Shown one piece after another: positions 44,958-57,090 of a stretch of 64,000 nt of DNA. Numbering within the stretch: position 1 is the stretch's first letter; every line of letters starts with the position of its first letter. Source of the DNA: Platycnemis pennipes. Its lineage: Eukaryota > Arthropoda > Insecta > Odonata > Platycnemididae. The stretch is from NCBI GenBank assembly GCA_933228895.1, contig OW121847.1:85973656-86037655 (forward strand), in the 5' to 3' direction. A program made the translations under genes and the position numbers. A model generated the notes under the pieces. That model was not told the origin of the DNA and ran no database searches. It saw only the letters and a program-made list of their open reading frames with translations.

Positions 44958-46090
44958 TCAGTCTTGACTCGATTTAAAAGGCATACGGGAAACTCGGTGA
45001 TTTTGAAGAGATCGGTGTGTGCATCGCTGAAAATTGAAAATTTCCTCTACGTTTTTCTAAAAACATTTTTTTCAACAATCCTACAATGTTGTCGATTAGT
45101 TCATTATTTGCTCGTAAGCCTATCATCCTGGATTGATGTCGCCCTTTAGCGGCCGTCAGGTTCTCTTTGTCAAGCTTCTTCGAGTTGACGGTGGTTCCAT
45201 TAAAAAGTGCCTATTTTTGCTCATGTCCGTTCCTTTTAATTTGAGGCTTATTAATTATGCCAAGCTGGTGATCCTAAATTTGTCCCTTTCTACGGGTTTA
45301 GTATTTTTTACGGTGATTTAACTATTTTCATTCACAATAAAAGTACTTGCCAGGAAAAATCATGTCAACTTAGGATGAGGTGAGTTATTTAGAGTTAACC
45401 ATAGCAATAGTATTACTAATTTACTTCCTGTTCCATCTAGTGTAGACGCCGCTCATCATATTTGTTAGATATCCAAGAAGTGTGAGCTGTACTATTCCAA
45501 GGATTCCGTTTCCGGGAATAGGGTCTGAAAAATCACCCTCGGCGATGGTGCCTCAACCTCTTCTTCAACAAGTGATCAGGATAATATTCTGCTCATGATG
45601 CTCCGTGCAAAAGAAACGCAACAGAAGCTTCTGGGGAACAGTCTTGGATAGTTTTCGGGAATGATATTCAGCAACAGTAAAAAGTTTTGTTGTTCGTCTT
45701 TCAGGCGTGTGGCGAAAATTAGTGGTAGCTGTAAAAAATTGGTGATTAGGTATTCCATCTAATTATTTTATATCTCGCCGGGTTAACTATACTCGAGGCA
45801 AACAAATTCATTTTTCGAGGAGGCACTGAAATTCAGCGTTACAAGGTAGCATCATTTTCAAGTTGATTCCTGGGGTAGACTGTGATCTAAAGAGGTCCTT
45901 AGCCTCACAACAGTCTGAAAATCAGGTTTGTATCCTTTTTAATATTATTAGTACGCTGGGTGGACCGAGGATGGTTAATAATGGACAAGGGAAATGGATT
46001 TCGCGTTTGCATCGGAGGGGATCGAGGCAAGAAAAAGAGCATTAAATACCTGAAGAACGTAGGAATCATTTTGTATAGAGTTGACCCAAG
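44958..46090. other. No gene seen, AT-rich
   Basis: Short frames only. No repeat or RNA gene is recognised. Confidence 0.45.
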
Positions 46091-46548
46091 GTCAAGCGCT
46101 CTTACCCTCTCGCTCGGGCCCAAAAAAAGTATTCGGGGGTCCTCCTCCTCACTCCCAGACGAAGGCTCTCTCTCCCTTCCTCTCCTTCCCACTCCTCATC
46201 TCTGCACCAGTCCCTGCGTATTTATCCCCCGGCATCATCGCCCTCAGCTTCCCACAGCCAAGTACCCGTCCCGCCTCACTCTTGTCGTACCGAGAGGGGG
46301 GTGGTTTGCCGAAGGGGGAGGGGCGTGGACTGAAGGCAGTGATACCTTCGGCAACATGGCTCGCTGTTACCGGTATCGTATTTTCCTGGAAATGTCTCGT
46401 CCGGAATGCTTAGAAACAGCAATGCGTCGTGATGAGGCGCAAGCTGGTGTCTGGAGTTCTTTTTATGATGCGGTAAAATGCTAAGCACCTTCCCCTATAC
46501 GGTGGGGGTATCGTTGAACTTGCACTGATGAGTGAGCGGTTTACCGAA
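46091..46548. other. GC-rich patch, then unassigned
   Basis: C/T-rich to 46290, then a G-rich segment. GGTTTGCCGAAGGGGGAGGG at 46303 resembles GGTTTACCGAAGGGGATAGG at 46538, immediately before the next SINE; a short local duplication is possible. No gene is recognised. Confidence 0.4.
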
Positions 46549-46870
46549 GGGGATAGGGTTTGTGTGATGGCTTCCAAACCCGCATGTACCCGGTTCGCGT
46601 CCTGAAGTGCTGGTTATTTTTCAGCGGACCGGCACTCTCTTTTGAATGTTGTGAAGATATAAATTCTCGGACAGTACTCCGTCCGCTGCATGGGACGTTA
46701 AACCGTGGACCACTTGGTATTTCGTTTCGTTTCGTTTTCGCCTACGCCGAGGTTCCCACCACCTTTCCTCCGATACCAGAAAACACCACCACCTACCTAT
46801 TCTTAATGGGTCATTTGACCTCGGGCGTTGGTCGCTTGCCCATGGTAGTGAGTTGTATTCCAACCAAACT
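46549..46870 (+). mobile_element. SINE copy, main family
   Basis: Starts GGGGATAGGGTTTGTGTGATGG, matching the start of the reference copy. The B-box is decayed (CGGTTCGCGTCC). The body retains CAGTACTCCGTCCG, TGGGACGTTAAACCGTGG, an expanded GTTTCG repeat, ATGGGTCATTTGACCTCGGG, TTGGTCGCTTGCC and the CCAACCAAAC tail. No target-site duplication is visible. Confidence 0.82.
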
Positions 46871-47796
46871 GACCGTCAGTCTTAGTGTTTTTTGTTCGCA
46901 GCTCCATCTCGCCATGCGATTCTGAATGGGCAACAATAATCGCTTTCGATACATCGTAGTATTGCGTTGCTTAAAATACCGTCACGGCGTTCCTGTGATT
47001 TGATGGGTGTATTTTTCAGTGACGTGACATGGTATTCGACAAAGTGGAGTGATTGATCACTAGCGAGATGTTTGATTTCCACTTTCGACACGCCCGAGCA
47101 TTTTGGGTCGAGGTGAAAATGGATTTCTAAATATCATTCACGAAAGAACTTGGGACATGTTCGGGAACATGTTTGTTTTTCGGGTCAAATTGATAGTTTT
47201 GAGGATATTCCCTTTCACCCTTGCTCATTATTTCGTTGGTTACACATTGCTTCAGGTTACACATCGTGTTAATATAAAGCGTCGTATTAATTAATGTAAA
47301 GCGTTTTATATCATCAGCAGTCGTCTATTCTATTATTGGCTTTATCCAACTCTCCTCTCGATTCTCCTATCTGCTAATATCTCTATATTCACATAATCCT
47401 GCTCTTTTACATCCTACAGTATTTGCTCCATTAGACTTTCTTATCTCTTTTTTATATTATAAATCTCACTTTGGTCTAGTTAAGTTTCCCAGAAGCTGAA
47501 GCTCAGCCTATGTCGATCTCTGTTCAGTTGTCGTTTTTTAAGCATTTTGCGTTGCGTCAGCTATTTATACCTCGGCCTCTAAGGGAAACGAGGTATGGCA
47601 CAGTGAACTTTTCGTCTTCTGCGGTTTCTCCCCCGGTTGCTTGGGTAATGATTTTTCCCGGATTTGACAGTGGTTTTGGCCTCGCACTGGAGACACTCGC
47701 CAGCACGGAGAAAAATAGCGAGGTGTTCGCAAATAGTTACGCTTCGCCCACGTAGCAGCAAGACCGTAGTCACCAGCATTTAAACGGGATAGTCAT
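46871..47796. other. No gene seen
   Basis: AT-leaning with stops in all frames. Nothing is recognised. Confidence 0.45.
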
Positions 47797-48126
47797 GGGT
47801 GATGGGTTGGTGTGGTGAGAGGTGTATTGGCCTCCTAAACCTAAGGCCCGGGTTCGAACCCCGGCACTGGCAGAGATTTTCATCGGCACGCCGGACCTTG
47901 CCTGTGGCCCGTGTGAGGATGGATATCTTTGACTTCAATATTCCTTTCGTCGGATGTGATGTAACACCATGTACACCTTTTCGCCTTTCGTTTAAAGTGG
48001 GTTAATGTTGACTCCGGGATTCTCTCCATCCTTCCACCTTTCCCCGCAAAGGATTCCTACTTCTATTCAGTAACACACCTCTATGAAATGGCGCAAAAGA
48101 GCTTCGGCTCCTAATTACAACTGCTA
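47797..48126 (+). mobile_element. SINE copy, main family, intact head
   Basis: The tRNA-like head is well preserved: GGTTGGTGTGGTGAGAGG, TTGGCCTCCTAAACC, and B-box GGTTCGAACCCCGG (47851-47864). The body keeps TTCGTCGGATG, CGCCTTTCGTTTAAAG, TTGACTCCGGGATTCTCTCC and AATGGCGCAAAAG. The tail is AATTACAACTGCTAC. The GACGTTAA motif is altered to GATGTAAC. No clear duplication is visible. Confidence 0.87.
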
Positions 48127-48705
48127 CAAGAGATTCGGTATTTCCTGATTCGAGTGAGAGAAGGATTCGGGAGCGATGGAGAAGGCGAGGTAGAAGAAGA
48201 TGGTTTCGGCCAGCTTCTTCTGTTTCTTCTCTCCTCCTCTATCGCGGAGTCCAAGGCGGAATTAACTGTGACCTCACCGCCGTCATGTCCGCGCCTCCTC
48301 CCTCTCTCTCCCACCCCTATCCTCTCTTTCTCCCCCTCCTCCTTTTCCATTCTCTCTCCTTTTCCCATCCTCCCTCTCTTTCACCCCTCCCTCTCTCCGC
48401 TCTCCCTCCTCTCCCCTACCCTTTCTCCCCCTAGCTTTCCTTCCCTGCGTGGGTTCCCGCTTTTATTCGTGGAGCCGCATTTTTTTGGCAGCGAGTTTAC
48501 GTGATAGTGCCGAAATCCCACTTAAAAGGCCGTTGGCTCTTCGTCTTTTCCTCCGACCCCGAGGAATCTGTTTTTGCACCACCATAACGTGGGAGTTTCG
48601 CTATAATGCTGTCCTTTACCGTGTTTTAGTGTGGGCCGTTTTTATCCTAAATATGTTATCGTCCTCACAATGGTTGCCACTGGATATTCACACGACTGTA
48701 TATGC
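48127..48705. other. C/T-rich patch (48190-48440) and flanks
   Basis: Nearly pure pyrimidine at 48290-48440 on the + strand. A 116-codon frame is low complexity. No gene is recognised. Confidence 0.5.
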
Positions 48706-49002
48706 GGGGATCGGGTTAGTGTGGTGACTAGTGTGCTGGCTTCCTCCTACTGCAGTGTTCAGGTTCAAATCCCGGCTGTGGCAAGGATTTTTCATCGTTT
48801 TACCGGTTCCCTATATGGTGTTGTGTGGAGAATATTCCACTACGCCCGTCGGATGAGGCGTTCAATCGTACATCCCTTGCGCCTTTAGTTAAAATTAGGT
48901 TAATATTGACGCCCAATTTCTTTCCACTCTTCTTACCCGCCTATCCTAAGTGACGCAAACAACATTAGAAGTTGGTCGCCTCTCACAAATAACTACAACT
49001 AC
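48706..49002 (+). mobile_element. SINE copy, main family
   Basis: Starts GGGGATCGGGTTAGTGTGGTG exactly like the reference copy. A B-box-like AGGTTCAAATCCCGG lies at about 48771. The body keeps GGATTTTTCATCG, CCCGTCGGATGAGGCGTTCAA, AATATTGACGCCC, TATCCTAAGTGACGCAAAC and GTTGGTCGCCTC, and ends in AACTACAACTAC. The flanks CACGACTGTATATGC and TAGGACTGCATTTATATG are only faintly alike, so no duplication is claimed. Confidence 0.9.
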
Positions 49003-50450
49003 TAGGACTGCATTTATATGTCAGATAATATTCTCCATTACTCTCTGGTTTTGTGGACAGTATCGTATATTATTACCGTATTATGATATGCTACAACCGC
49101 TACAACTATTCACTAATATTGCACTCAGTCCCTAACTTACTTCTCTGTTGCTAAGTTACTAAGCATCGTTTTTAACCTCAATTTCTTTCTTCGGTAATTG
49201 CGCAGTACCATCCAAGAGGTTGACCGAAATCAGTAGCGATTTCTGTGAGCCGCATCGCAAGTAAATTCCGTTTCATACCAAATTTCTTTATTTCGAATTT
49301 TCGTCGAGAGTGTTCCACTTCCCTCGGGAAACCTCCGTCAACGCTCTGCGCTGCTTCTTGGCTCCACGAATGAGTAAAAAAAAGATGCTCGTAAAAATAT
49401 TATGAGTTCATAAATCGCATTTAGTTTTCTCGCCGTGAGCAGTGTCGTAAGTTGCCCCTTCCCGTGGGACATAAATTAAGATCTAACTTAACGTAACATC
49501 CACCGTGATAAATTGGTGCGCGGGGTACTAACTTAAGCTGAAAAATGTGCAAATTTTGAGCCAAGATCCGCGATGTGTTTCACTCGGCTAACGAATCCAT
49601 TTCTCTGCGAGGTAGAGGAGAACTTTTTTTGTCCGGGTCTTGATGGGAGAGACACGGCGTTCTCCGCTATCGCATCGCAATTGATTTTGCCCATGGAGCG
49701 TGTGTATCCCACTGATCCTCTGGACGAAGTAATAACCAATGGCGCAGCCAAAATGGTTGGGATGTAAAATGGGCGATAATCGTATTTTTCTGAGGCGTGA
49801 CGTAACATGTTGTTCGCCTCGAAGTAGAAATTCTCTTTCGAGAATGTTTGTTTTGTTTTTAAACTTTGTGTCATTCGTTTTGTTTTACATTTTCTGTTAT
49901 TTTCTTTCTTAATTTTGAGCCAAATTCCAACTGTTTCCTCTTTGTACAACTTTTACTTCGTAATAAAGGCTCTATAAACTTTGTATCCCGATGAAATCGG
50001 CGCCGACAATATCCGCCGTGCAAATCATTTCCCAGTGCTTCATTCCGCCGTACGCCGATGAGCGTAGGGATGGGCCGTGGAGTTATCACTCTCAGGATCA
50101 TTCATATAATATCGATGGTATTAGGTCGAAAAAATATGCAAATATTTCCTTTGCACTCCTAGAAGTTTGCTTTTTTATATAATTTTCACCCCTCATGTTC
50201 TTGGTCCACATCTACGGTGGCTTTGGTGCATTTATTTATACTTATGACCTTGCTAGATTCTTATTTCCTTGACCAATAATCACCAAGATATCAAGAAAGC
50301 GGGTCAGGCTGATCTCTGAAGTTATGATTGGTGTCCAAATGGAAAAATGAGAGACATTCACATTTTCATTCACGATATTCAGTCTTGCGTCCGGCTCGGT
50401 CCCGCTTTATATATCTCGAAACCTGAAATAAGCACGGTGCAAACGACCCG
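49003..50450. other. No gene seen
   Basis: AT-rich. A 138-codon - strand frame (49533-49949) is the longest in the region and is not recognised. Its translation (for example FYIPTILAAPLVITSSRGSV) shows no family motif. Confidence 0.4.
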
Positions 50451-50920
50451 AGTCGTCCGTAAGCGCCGTGAACATCCAACTCATCTGTCTCTCCCCTTTT
50501 CTCTCTCTTTCTCCTTCGATGGCGGATTGGACTCGGGGATGTCCTCCTCTCCCCTGTCGCGTCTTACCGTCAGCCGCCTTCCCCCCTCTCTCGAGTCGAT
50601 AATGGTAAATAAATATACGCATCTTCCCACTTCTTCCTCCTCGCATTGCCCCTTCCCACTCAAGAGGGCCGCTCCTCCCGACACCCACGGGCCTCCGACC
50701 CCTCGCCCCCTCCTCGCCCCCTTGCCCTGCCCTCCCCCCCTCCAGTCCGTGTGAAAGTGGCCGCGGGGCGGGGAGGCTGGAATTTATGCCCCTGTTCCCT
50801 CGTCTCTCCTCTCCCCCTCTCTGCGGAACCCATGTTGTTTCTCTCCTCTGCTTCTCTATCTCTCCTTTCCGTCCTCTCTCTCGTGTTCTTTCCCCTTCTC
50901 ATTTCTTCTCTCTTTCTCGC
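50451..50920. other. GC-rich, C/T-rich patch
   Basis: Pyrimidine-rich on the + strand. Opposing frames of 88-135 codons overlap. No gene is recognised. Confidence 0.55.
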
Positions 50921-51780
50921 ACGCATCTATTCTTGTGTTGCCCCTTCTCTCCACTCTTTCTCCCTAAGTGGTTGTATGAGAATTGTGGAGTATAATAGCC
51001 AAGCGAGCTAATTATTTGACTCCGAATGATGTGGAAGTTCGGGGTTGACCGGAAGCGTCGTGGGTTGAGTTTAATGGAAGATGAATATTTGGATTCCCAG
51101 AAACAGAAGACCACGTGTAAAGCGATTTGAAAATGTAATAAGTGCGGAATATGTATGTTAATGTATAGGGCGGCGGGGAAGAAAGAAGTGAGACTGAGTT
51201 GTTTGTCTCGTGCTACATTCTTTAATTAAGACTATTTATGTTGCTTCCTTCGGAATGGAATGGTGTTTGGCGAGTAATGGGAATGGTCGAGTTTTTTTTG
51301 TAACTTTGAGTTCATTAAAGAGGTTATTGTCGTAAGTACTTGGCACTCAGTCACTCTGGCCGTTAAGTATAATGTACTGATGCAGAGCGTAGGTGAATCA
51401 CAGAGGACATTTTGGTGGCTATGCGGTAACATTTAATGGTTCTTTATAAAAGCAAGCAGCACTCGCTCTTTTCCGTAGATTTTTTAATGCACTACCCATA
51501 TCAATTCACCGAGTCATCTTCAGGTACAGGTATGACTCTGTGGATTGGAATGCGTAGTATGGCATGTACAGTTAAAAAATCTGTGAAAAAATGTGAGTAA
51601 TTTAATGTGTGCTCCTTTCAGTACATCAAACTTGAGTCTGTTCAATCTATAATGGCTCTCTAAATTATATAGTTGGAGGACTAGGAAACAGTGAAACTGT
51701 CCCCTAATTTTTTGTATCTCTTCTTCTTTTCTGCCCACCTCTCTCGTTATTCGTATTAATATCTCGTAGTTCCTATCCGT
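50921..51780. other. No gene seen, AT-rich
   Basis: Frequent stops and nothing recognised. Confidence 0.45.
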
Positions 51781-52300
51781 GTGTGTTGCACTCTCTTCTC
51801 GTCTCCTTTCCTGCATGCATCCCTTTCATCCCCCGCTTTCCCCGCACCTTTCCTCTCCTCACCCCTCCCTCTTTCTAATTGCAGCGAATCTCTTCCTCTC
51901 CCTTCCCACTCGTTTCCCTCGCTTCCTCCGCCTCCCTCCCCCTTCCTCGCCCGCGGCCCCGATGCCTGGCGCCTGGTGTCTTCGGCGCCACCGCCCGATT
52001 GAGTGCCTGGACTCTCTCGTCGGGGCGAGTCCCCGTTTAAGGCGCGTGCTGTCGGAGTCGCGTCGTAAATAAGTGCGGTCGACGCTTACAACAAGGCTGT
52101 TCCATCTCTCTCTCTCTCTCCCGTTCTCCTCCTCCTCCTCTCCCTTGCTTTGATGCCGTGGGATGGCTGCGGCGCGGCGCTCTCTTGACGGAGCCGCGGG
52201 GCGAGAGTCGCAAATAGTGTTTGCCCGCCACTCTCCTCCGGGATCGGGAATCTGGGGAGTGTGGACGAAGGGAGGGGGAGGAGTCTTTTTGACGTCTTAT
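51781..52300. other. C/T-rich then CpG-rich patch
   Basis: Pyrimidine-rich to 51950, with a (CT)n run near 52107-52120, then CpG-rich. Overlapping open frames on both strands are not called. Confidence 0.5.
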
Positions 52301-53492
52301 TGTTTTTCCGCCGTGCGCTTCGTCATAGCATCTGTATTTGCAGACCAAATGTCCTGAAGAATTTCAACCCAAGCAGGCACGTTTTCCAAAGATTTTAAAG
52401 ATGCATGAAATACCCAGCGTCCAAGGTAAGATCATTAAGATTAAATTCGGGAAACTATCTTAGGACCAGGAGGGGTAAAATATTATTGTTTCCGCGTGTA
52501 ATAAGTGAAAATAATAGATTTTATGTAATTAAATGGATTTGAGGCTTTTCAGTATCCCTGTGTTAAATTCTTCAATGCACAATGTAAAAGTGTAATTTTT
52601 TATGCATCACCTTGCATGTATGTAATATAACCAGAAATATTTGCCCAAGATCTGTTCAGTAGACGGCTAGCATGATGTTAGTTGTAGATGGAAGTCTGCA
52701 TATGAAACGAGTAGTGTTTGTCTCACAATATGGCTGTTAGCTACTTGCTAATTTATGTATTGGCACCCCCTGCTATCACGCTCTCTAATAGTGGCTCACG
52801 AGGTTTAATTTAGACGTGATGTTGTTGTTGATCTTTCTCAAGCACGAAGAAACCGGGAAACACTCGGCCGCGTACCCCCTGTAAGTGGGAAACCTTTTGG
52901 GTTCGCTCTTAATGAGAAGGTTACATCCTGTTCTTCCAGTACTCGTTTCAACGGTCTTTATGTCGTTGCTAACGTCGACTAGCACGTTTTTAAGGGCTTA
53001 AATCCACTGGGACGGAAAGCTCTCCTCATCCCATGGTCTGTGGTGAGTACGTTTGTCTTCGTGCGGCGAATTGCATACATACCAGCAGTAGTATGTAGTT
53101 TTTAGTAGACACGCCTTCGTCTCCTTTCTCAGTCGTTTTCAAAGATTTCAAAGTTCTCCTAAAAGAGAATGACGGAGATTGTAAATTGCACCTTTCAACT
53201 CCACGCTATTTTTTGAAAATTTAGGTGAGCCCGCTTTTGACGAAGACGTAGTTATATGTCCGATAAGTGACTATCTACAAAATTTTATTTCGTGGCATGG
53301 GAAATAGAAATAATTTAACACTTATAGTGGAGTATGCTTTAAATTTCCACGCTTTTCTACACCCTGAAAATGTGTAAAAACGTTAAAAATGTCTATTTAT
53401 AACGATTTTCTTTTTAAGTGCTACTACACATGTTTTTTAAATATTAGCCTAGAGTAAATATTTGATCATTGTGGTCACTCACTCATTGTATC
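52301..53492. other. No gene seen, AT-rich
   Basis: A splice-like TGTTCTTCCAG (AG at 52938-52939) and GTG/GTGAGT (53043) bracket about 103 nt, but all three frames contain stops, so a coding exon is excluded. Confidence 0.45.
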
Positions 53493-53582
53493 GGTTCATT
53501 AGGCTGGTGTGGCGGCTGTCATATTGATCTCCAAACATGAAGGCCCAGATTCGAATCCCGGCCGGGGAAGAATTTTTTCATT
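53493..53582 (+). mobile_element. SINE head, 3'-truncated copy of main family
   Basis: The tRNA-like head only: AGGCTGGTGTGGCGGCT, a TTGATCTCCAAACATGAAGGC segment, B-box GATTCGAATCC (53548-53558), then CCGGGGAAGAATTTTTTCAT, which matches the head-body junction. The rest of the body is not recognisable beyond 53582. Confidence 0.7.
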
Positions 53583-54802
53583 ATTATTAGTGATCATTTC
53601 GATGAAACACTCCGCCATTTTCCCCTCACTGCACAATAAAGTTTCAACCATTCCACCATTCCGATAGAGCCGCTGTAAGACGTCTTTTTCCAAATGTCAT
53701 CTCAATATTTCGGTGGAGGAAGCCCGCAAAACTCTCGTTTGCGTGACGTTGCATCCAACAAGTCATCGTTATTTTTTTCTCGGACAGTAACCGATAGTAT
53801 GCTCGTACGCTCGTGGAATCGCGTGCGCATGTCAAGAGGCGAAGTCGTGGTTCCCTCCCAGCCTTGCCGATCCTCCTCCCCCTGTCATTCCCCGCGATCG
53901 AGTCACTCAGATGCAGCAGATGGAGACTCTTGTCTCTCCACGAAAATTCGCGGAAGTCACCTTGGCCGCCCCGCCCAGGCGTTCTGGGAAAAGGGGGACG
54001 GAGTGTATAGGAACGGGTGGGGGGGAGTCGTCCGCAAGGCAGCCAGGCAAACGAACGTCCTTGGGCCACACGACCGCGAGGGAGGACATTTTTGCGTGGT
54101 TTTTTCGACGCGCTCACCGTGTCAATAGGAGTTCATTCGCACCACTCCGCGCTCCTCACACCCTCATCTCTCTCTGTGGCTCACAGCCTCCCTCCTCCGT
54201 CTTCGCAGCCTTCCCCTTCCGCTCCAGTCCAGAGGACTCCTCCCTCTCACTCCGCCCGAAGGAGTGCGATATGAAGATCTCCTGGCAAGAAGTTCGAACG
54301 GTGTCGAAACGGCCCGTCTGAAGGGTGGGAACGAATCCCATGAATGTTAGTGCTTGATGGAATCAATCGAATTGTGACGAGTCTATGCGCCTGTGGAATG
54401 TTTTGCGGAAATTGACGAAGGAGAAATTTTGAGTTTTGTTCCTCTAGTACAATCCCAAGAAAAGGCACGTTAACTTATTTCCTTGTGGTCAAAATTGAAT
54501 TCTGATGAAGCACGCTCTTATACTCGAGATGATGAAAACCCACCCGGGAGGGATTCCAACCCATGACGTTAGGACTGATTCCGATTCTGAGAAAATGAGC
54601 GTATACTTACAAACTAATGCATGTCCGTCTTGCGTCTCATTCTCTGCGATTTACTGGCATAACACTGTGATCGTATATACTCTGAAAGAAATGCGAAATT
54701 AATTTATTGCATCGTTATTTCGATCGCGTGAAATTTTAAGAAGCAGATTTGTAGAGCGACATCTATAAAATTTTTGCCAGACTTGAAATTCTATTTATCA
54801 TG
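53583..54802. other. CpG-rich patch (53820-54290) and flanks
   Basis: Opposing frames of 144 (+) and 157 (-) codons overlap in the CpG-rich part and are not called. Near 54540-54560 a GGGATTCCAACCC stretch is only weakly B-box-like. Confidence 0.4.
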
Positions 54803-54803
54803 C

Positions 54804-54818
54804 ATCGTACACTTTAGG
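54804..54818 (+). repeat. Target-site duplication of LINE, left
   Basis: ATCGTACACTTTAGG corresponds to ATCATACACTTTAAGG at 55052-55067, with one substitution and one indel. Confidence 0.75.
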
Positions 54819-55051
54819 ACAACTTAATCGGCCACCTCTTAAGACACTATGGCCTGATGAAGACAATCGTCGAAGGAAAAGTGAACGGGATGAATGGAAA
54901 AGGCAGGCCTCGTATGAGTTACATAGAACAGGTCGTGAAGGACATGAAAGAGAGGAACTACGTTAATATGAAGAGGTTGGCCGATAGAAGAATCGAGTGG
55001 AGGGCTGCGTCAAACCAATCCTAGGATTGTTGACCCTTGATGATGATGATG
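54819..55051 (+). mobile_element. 5'-truncated non-LTR retrotransposon (LINE) 3' end
   Basis: An open frame from 54818 to the TAG at 55022-55024 (68 codons) encodes the extreme C-terminus of a LINE reverse-transcriptase protein. Recognisable blocks are GHLLRHYGLMKTIVEGKVNG, then GKGRPRMSYIEQV, then YVNMKRLADRRIEWR. The G-H-(I/L)-x-R-H, G-x-(G)-R-P-R and (K)RLA-x-(D)R-x-x-W order is typical of the tail of many insect LINE polyproteins. It ends in a (TGA)n-type tail at 55037-55051 and is flanked by an imperfect 15/16-bp target-site duplication. The element was truncated on insertion, so it has no reverse-transcriptase or endonuclease domain and cannot move itself. Confidence 0.85.
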
Positions 55052-55067
55052 ATCATACACTTTAAGG
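55052..55067 (+). repeat. Target-site duplication of LINE, right
   Basis: ATCATACACTTTAAGG, directly after the TGA-repeat tail. Confidence 0.75.
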
Positions 55068-56480
55068 TGTGCGGCAGTGAATCTAGTCTTCGCTAAAGCC
55101 TTCATAAAAATTTGTTAGTCAAATGTTGCTATCCACTGAGGTTTCCAAGAAAATCGTATGGACACGGAATTAAATCTATTGCGCAAGTGGCTTCATTTTT
55201 CCTTCCGAACCGTTTGACAGAGTATTAAGGAATTCTCCTCTTTTCTCTCAAGGCCTCCGCAGTGCTCTACATTGGGGCATGTTCTCGATTATCCAGTCTC
55301 TAGCCTAACGTCCACGCTTATAGTAGGACCCTGTAAAGGAGTGCGTGTCGTTAGTTTCCCTCCATCCGTCAATGGAAATGTGAAATGTTTAAATTACCAC
55401 TCCTGAGAAATGAAGATGGATCATAATTGTCGTGGTGCTAGATCTTCTTCTTCTTCCTGCACCAGTAAGGAAGTTAAACTCTTTGGGTTGGTGGCGTGGA
55501 ATCTGGATGGGGATGGAAAATTGGCGAAAAATTATAAATATTACGTTTGCCGTATTTTACGTCGCTAGACTGGGAACGTCGGGGAGAATCTCTCGACTCT
55601 TGGAATCGAGCCCTGTCCCTTGGCGTGCGACAGAGAGAGAGAGACGTAGGGGCGATAACCGCTCCCTCGTCTGCCCCACCCCTGAAACACCCTTCCCCCG
55701 CCGGCGTGGCGCAACTCCGCACTCCCTCTCGGCTCTTGCGCGCACAGAGTTGTATGCTGCGGATTCTCGGACACCACGCGCGAAGTTTACCGAGGGGTTT
55801 CATGCATTTGCCAGGGTTACGTATTCTCTTCAAGTGATACCGAGTGAGGACGACTTTTTATCACGCTATCATTCAAATATGTCACCTTGTGTTAACGATA
55901 CGAAGTTCAAATCAGGCTTATTTGAGGAGTTCTGTAGTTTTCAATCTAAGCGTCTATGCATGTGTTGTGTAGGGTGTTGCAAAATGAACCTTACGACGCA
56001 CGAACGTGGCACTCACTCCGTGAGTTTTCCTTTTAAACTCATCGTCTACATCAGTGATGCATGTTGATAGACGTTTTCCGCTTTTCAGCTTCTCATCAGC
56101 TTTTCCAACAACTAATTATCGTTCAAATCCTCTCGCGTCGCTATGGTGGTGGTATTTTCTGACTCTAATTTTTACCTATATACATATCCAATACGTTGAA
56201 TTTCAGTTTTCATTATTGAGAACATTTTAAAGAGGATATTTCGGCGCTAACTAGAAAGCTCAAGTCCGGAATTGCTGAACTGTGTGAAAATTGACTACTT
56301 AATTTCCGGCTTATTACCTTTCGTTCTTGGGCCCAAATATGGAAGTAATGTTCTAATCCTTTTCTTACTTAAAAATTAATAAGTAGTACATATTTTATTC
56401 CAATGCCTAAATTAAATATATGATTATAAAATGAAAAATAATTTAAAATTTAAAAATTGTGACATATATGCCATGCCCAT
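55068..56480. other. No gene seen
   Basis: Balanced to AT-rich, with a GC-rich segment at about 55560-55800. A 211-codon + frame (55432-56067) crosses it. Its translation has no recognised domain, and a 119-codon frame is open opposite it, so it is not called. Confidence 0.35.
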
Positions 56481-57090
56481 TCGTCATCCTCCGGCCTCGC
56501 CCATATTCAGACCTGTGTTTCATCTGCAACCGGCACGAGGAAGCATCATGCCACCGCTTCGGTTCGGTACGGGCGGAGAGAGTGACTCCCGCGGGTGGGA
56601 AGGCGAGGAGGGCCTCTTATCACCTCGCGAGTGGAGGGAGGAATCAATTACGCTCCCCCTTTCTCCTCCTGCCGACGCCGTTCGGGGACGAGAGCGGACC
56701 ACTCGCGACTCCCGTCGTCGCCCTGAACTTTGGTGGGGTCGGTCGCTGATAAGCCGCGCGCGCCTCCCGACTTGTTTTGCGTGCCAACCCATCGGAGCTG
56801 TGCTGTCGGACACGTACGCACCGCCGTGCAAGCGATTCGCGTTGCAATTTCTCCCCTCGCGCCGCATTACCTCACCCGTGGGTGTGAGCGCGGAGCCGAG
56901 GGCGGCTTTTGAGTATCCACGCGTGAATGTAAGTACGTAAATACATACGTACGTCTGTGCTCGTTCCGCCGGCCCGACTCCCACGGCGTCCGGCTCCACG
57001 TCGGCGACGGCCATCCTCGCTTTTTATGTTCATTAATATTTTTCCGGTTTTATATCGCGCTCCCTCCCCGTCGTATCTCGTCGGCGGCGC
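56481..57090. other. GC/CpG-rich patch
   Basis: Frames of 169 (+) and 164 (-) codons overlap. A donor-like GAAT/GTAAGTACG occurs at 56929, inside the + frame, but no convincing acceptor or protein similarity accompanies it. Repeated ACGTA units lie at about 56930-56955. Confidence 0.4.

Noticed and set aside
48691..49020. Possible target-site duplication around the SINE at 48706
   Set aside because: GACTGTATATGC and GACTGCATTTATATG align only with gaps, which is too weak to claim.
52940..53042. Acceptor/donor pair bracketing 103 nt
   Set aside because: All three frames contain stop codons, so it cannot be an internal coding exon.
55432..56067. 211-codon + strand frame
   Set aside because: It crosses a composition boundary, has no recognisable domain and has a 119-codon frame opposite it.
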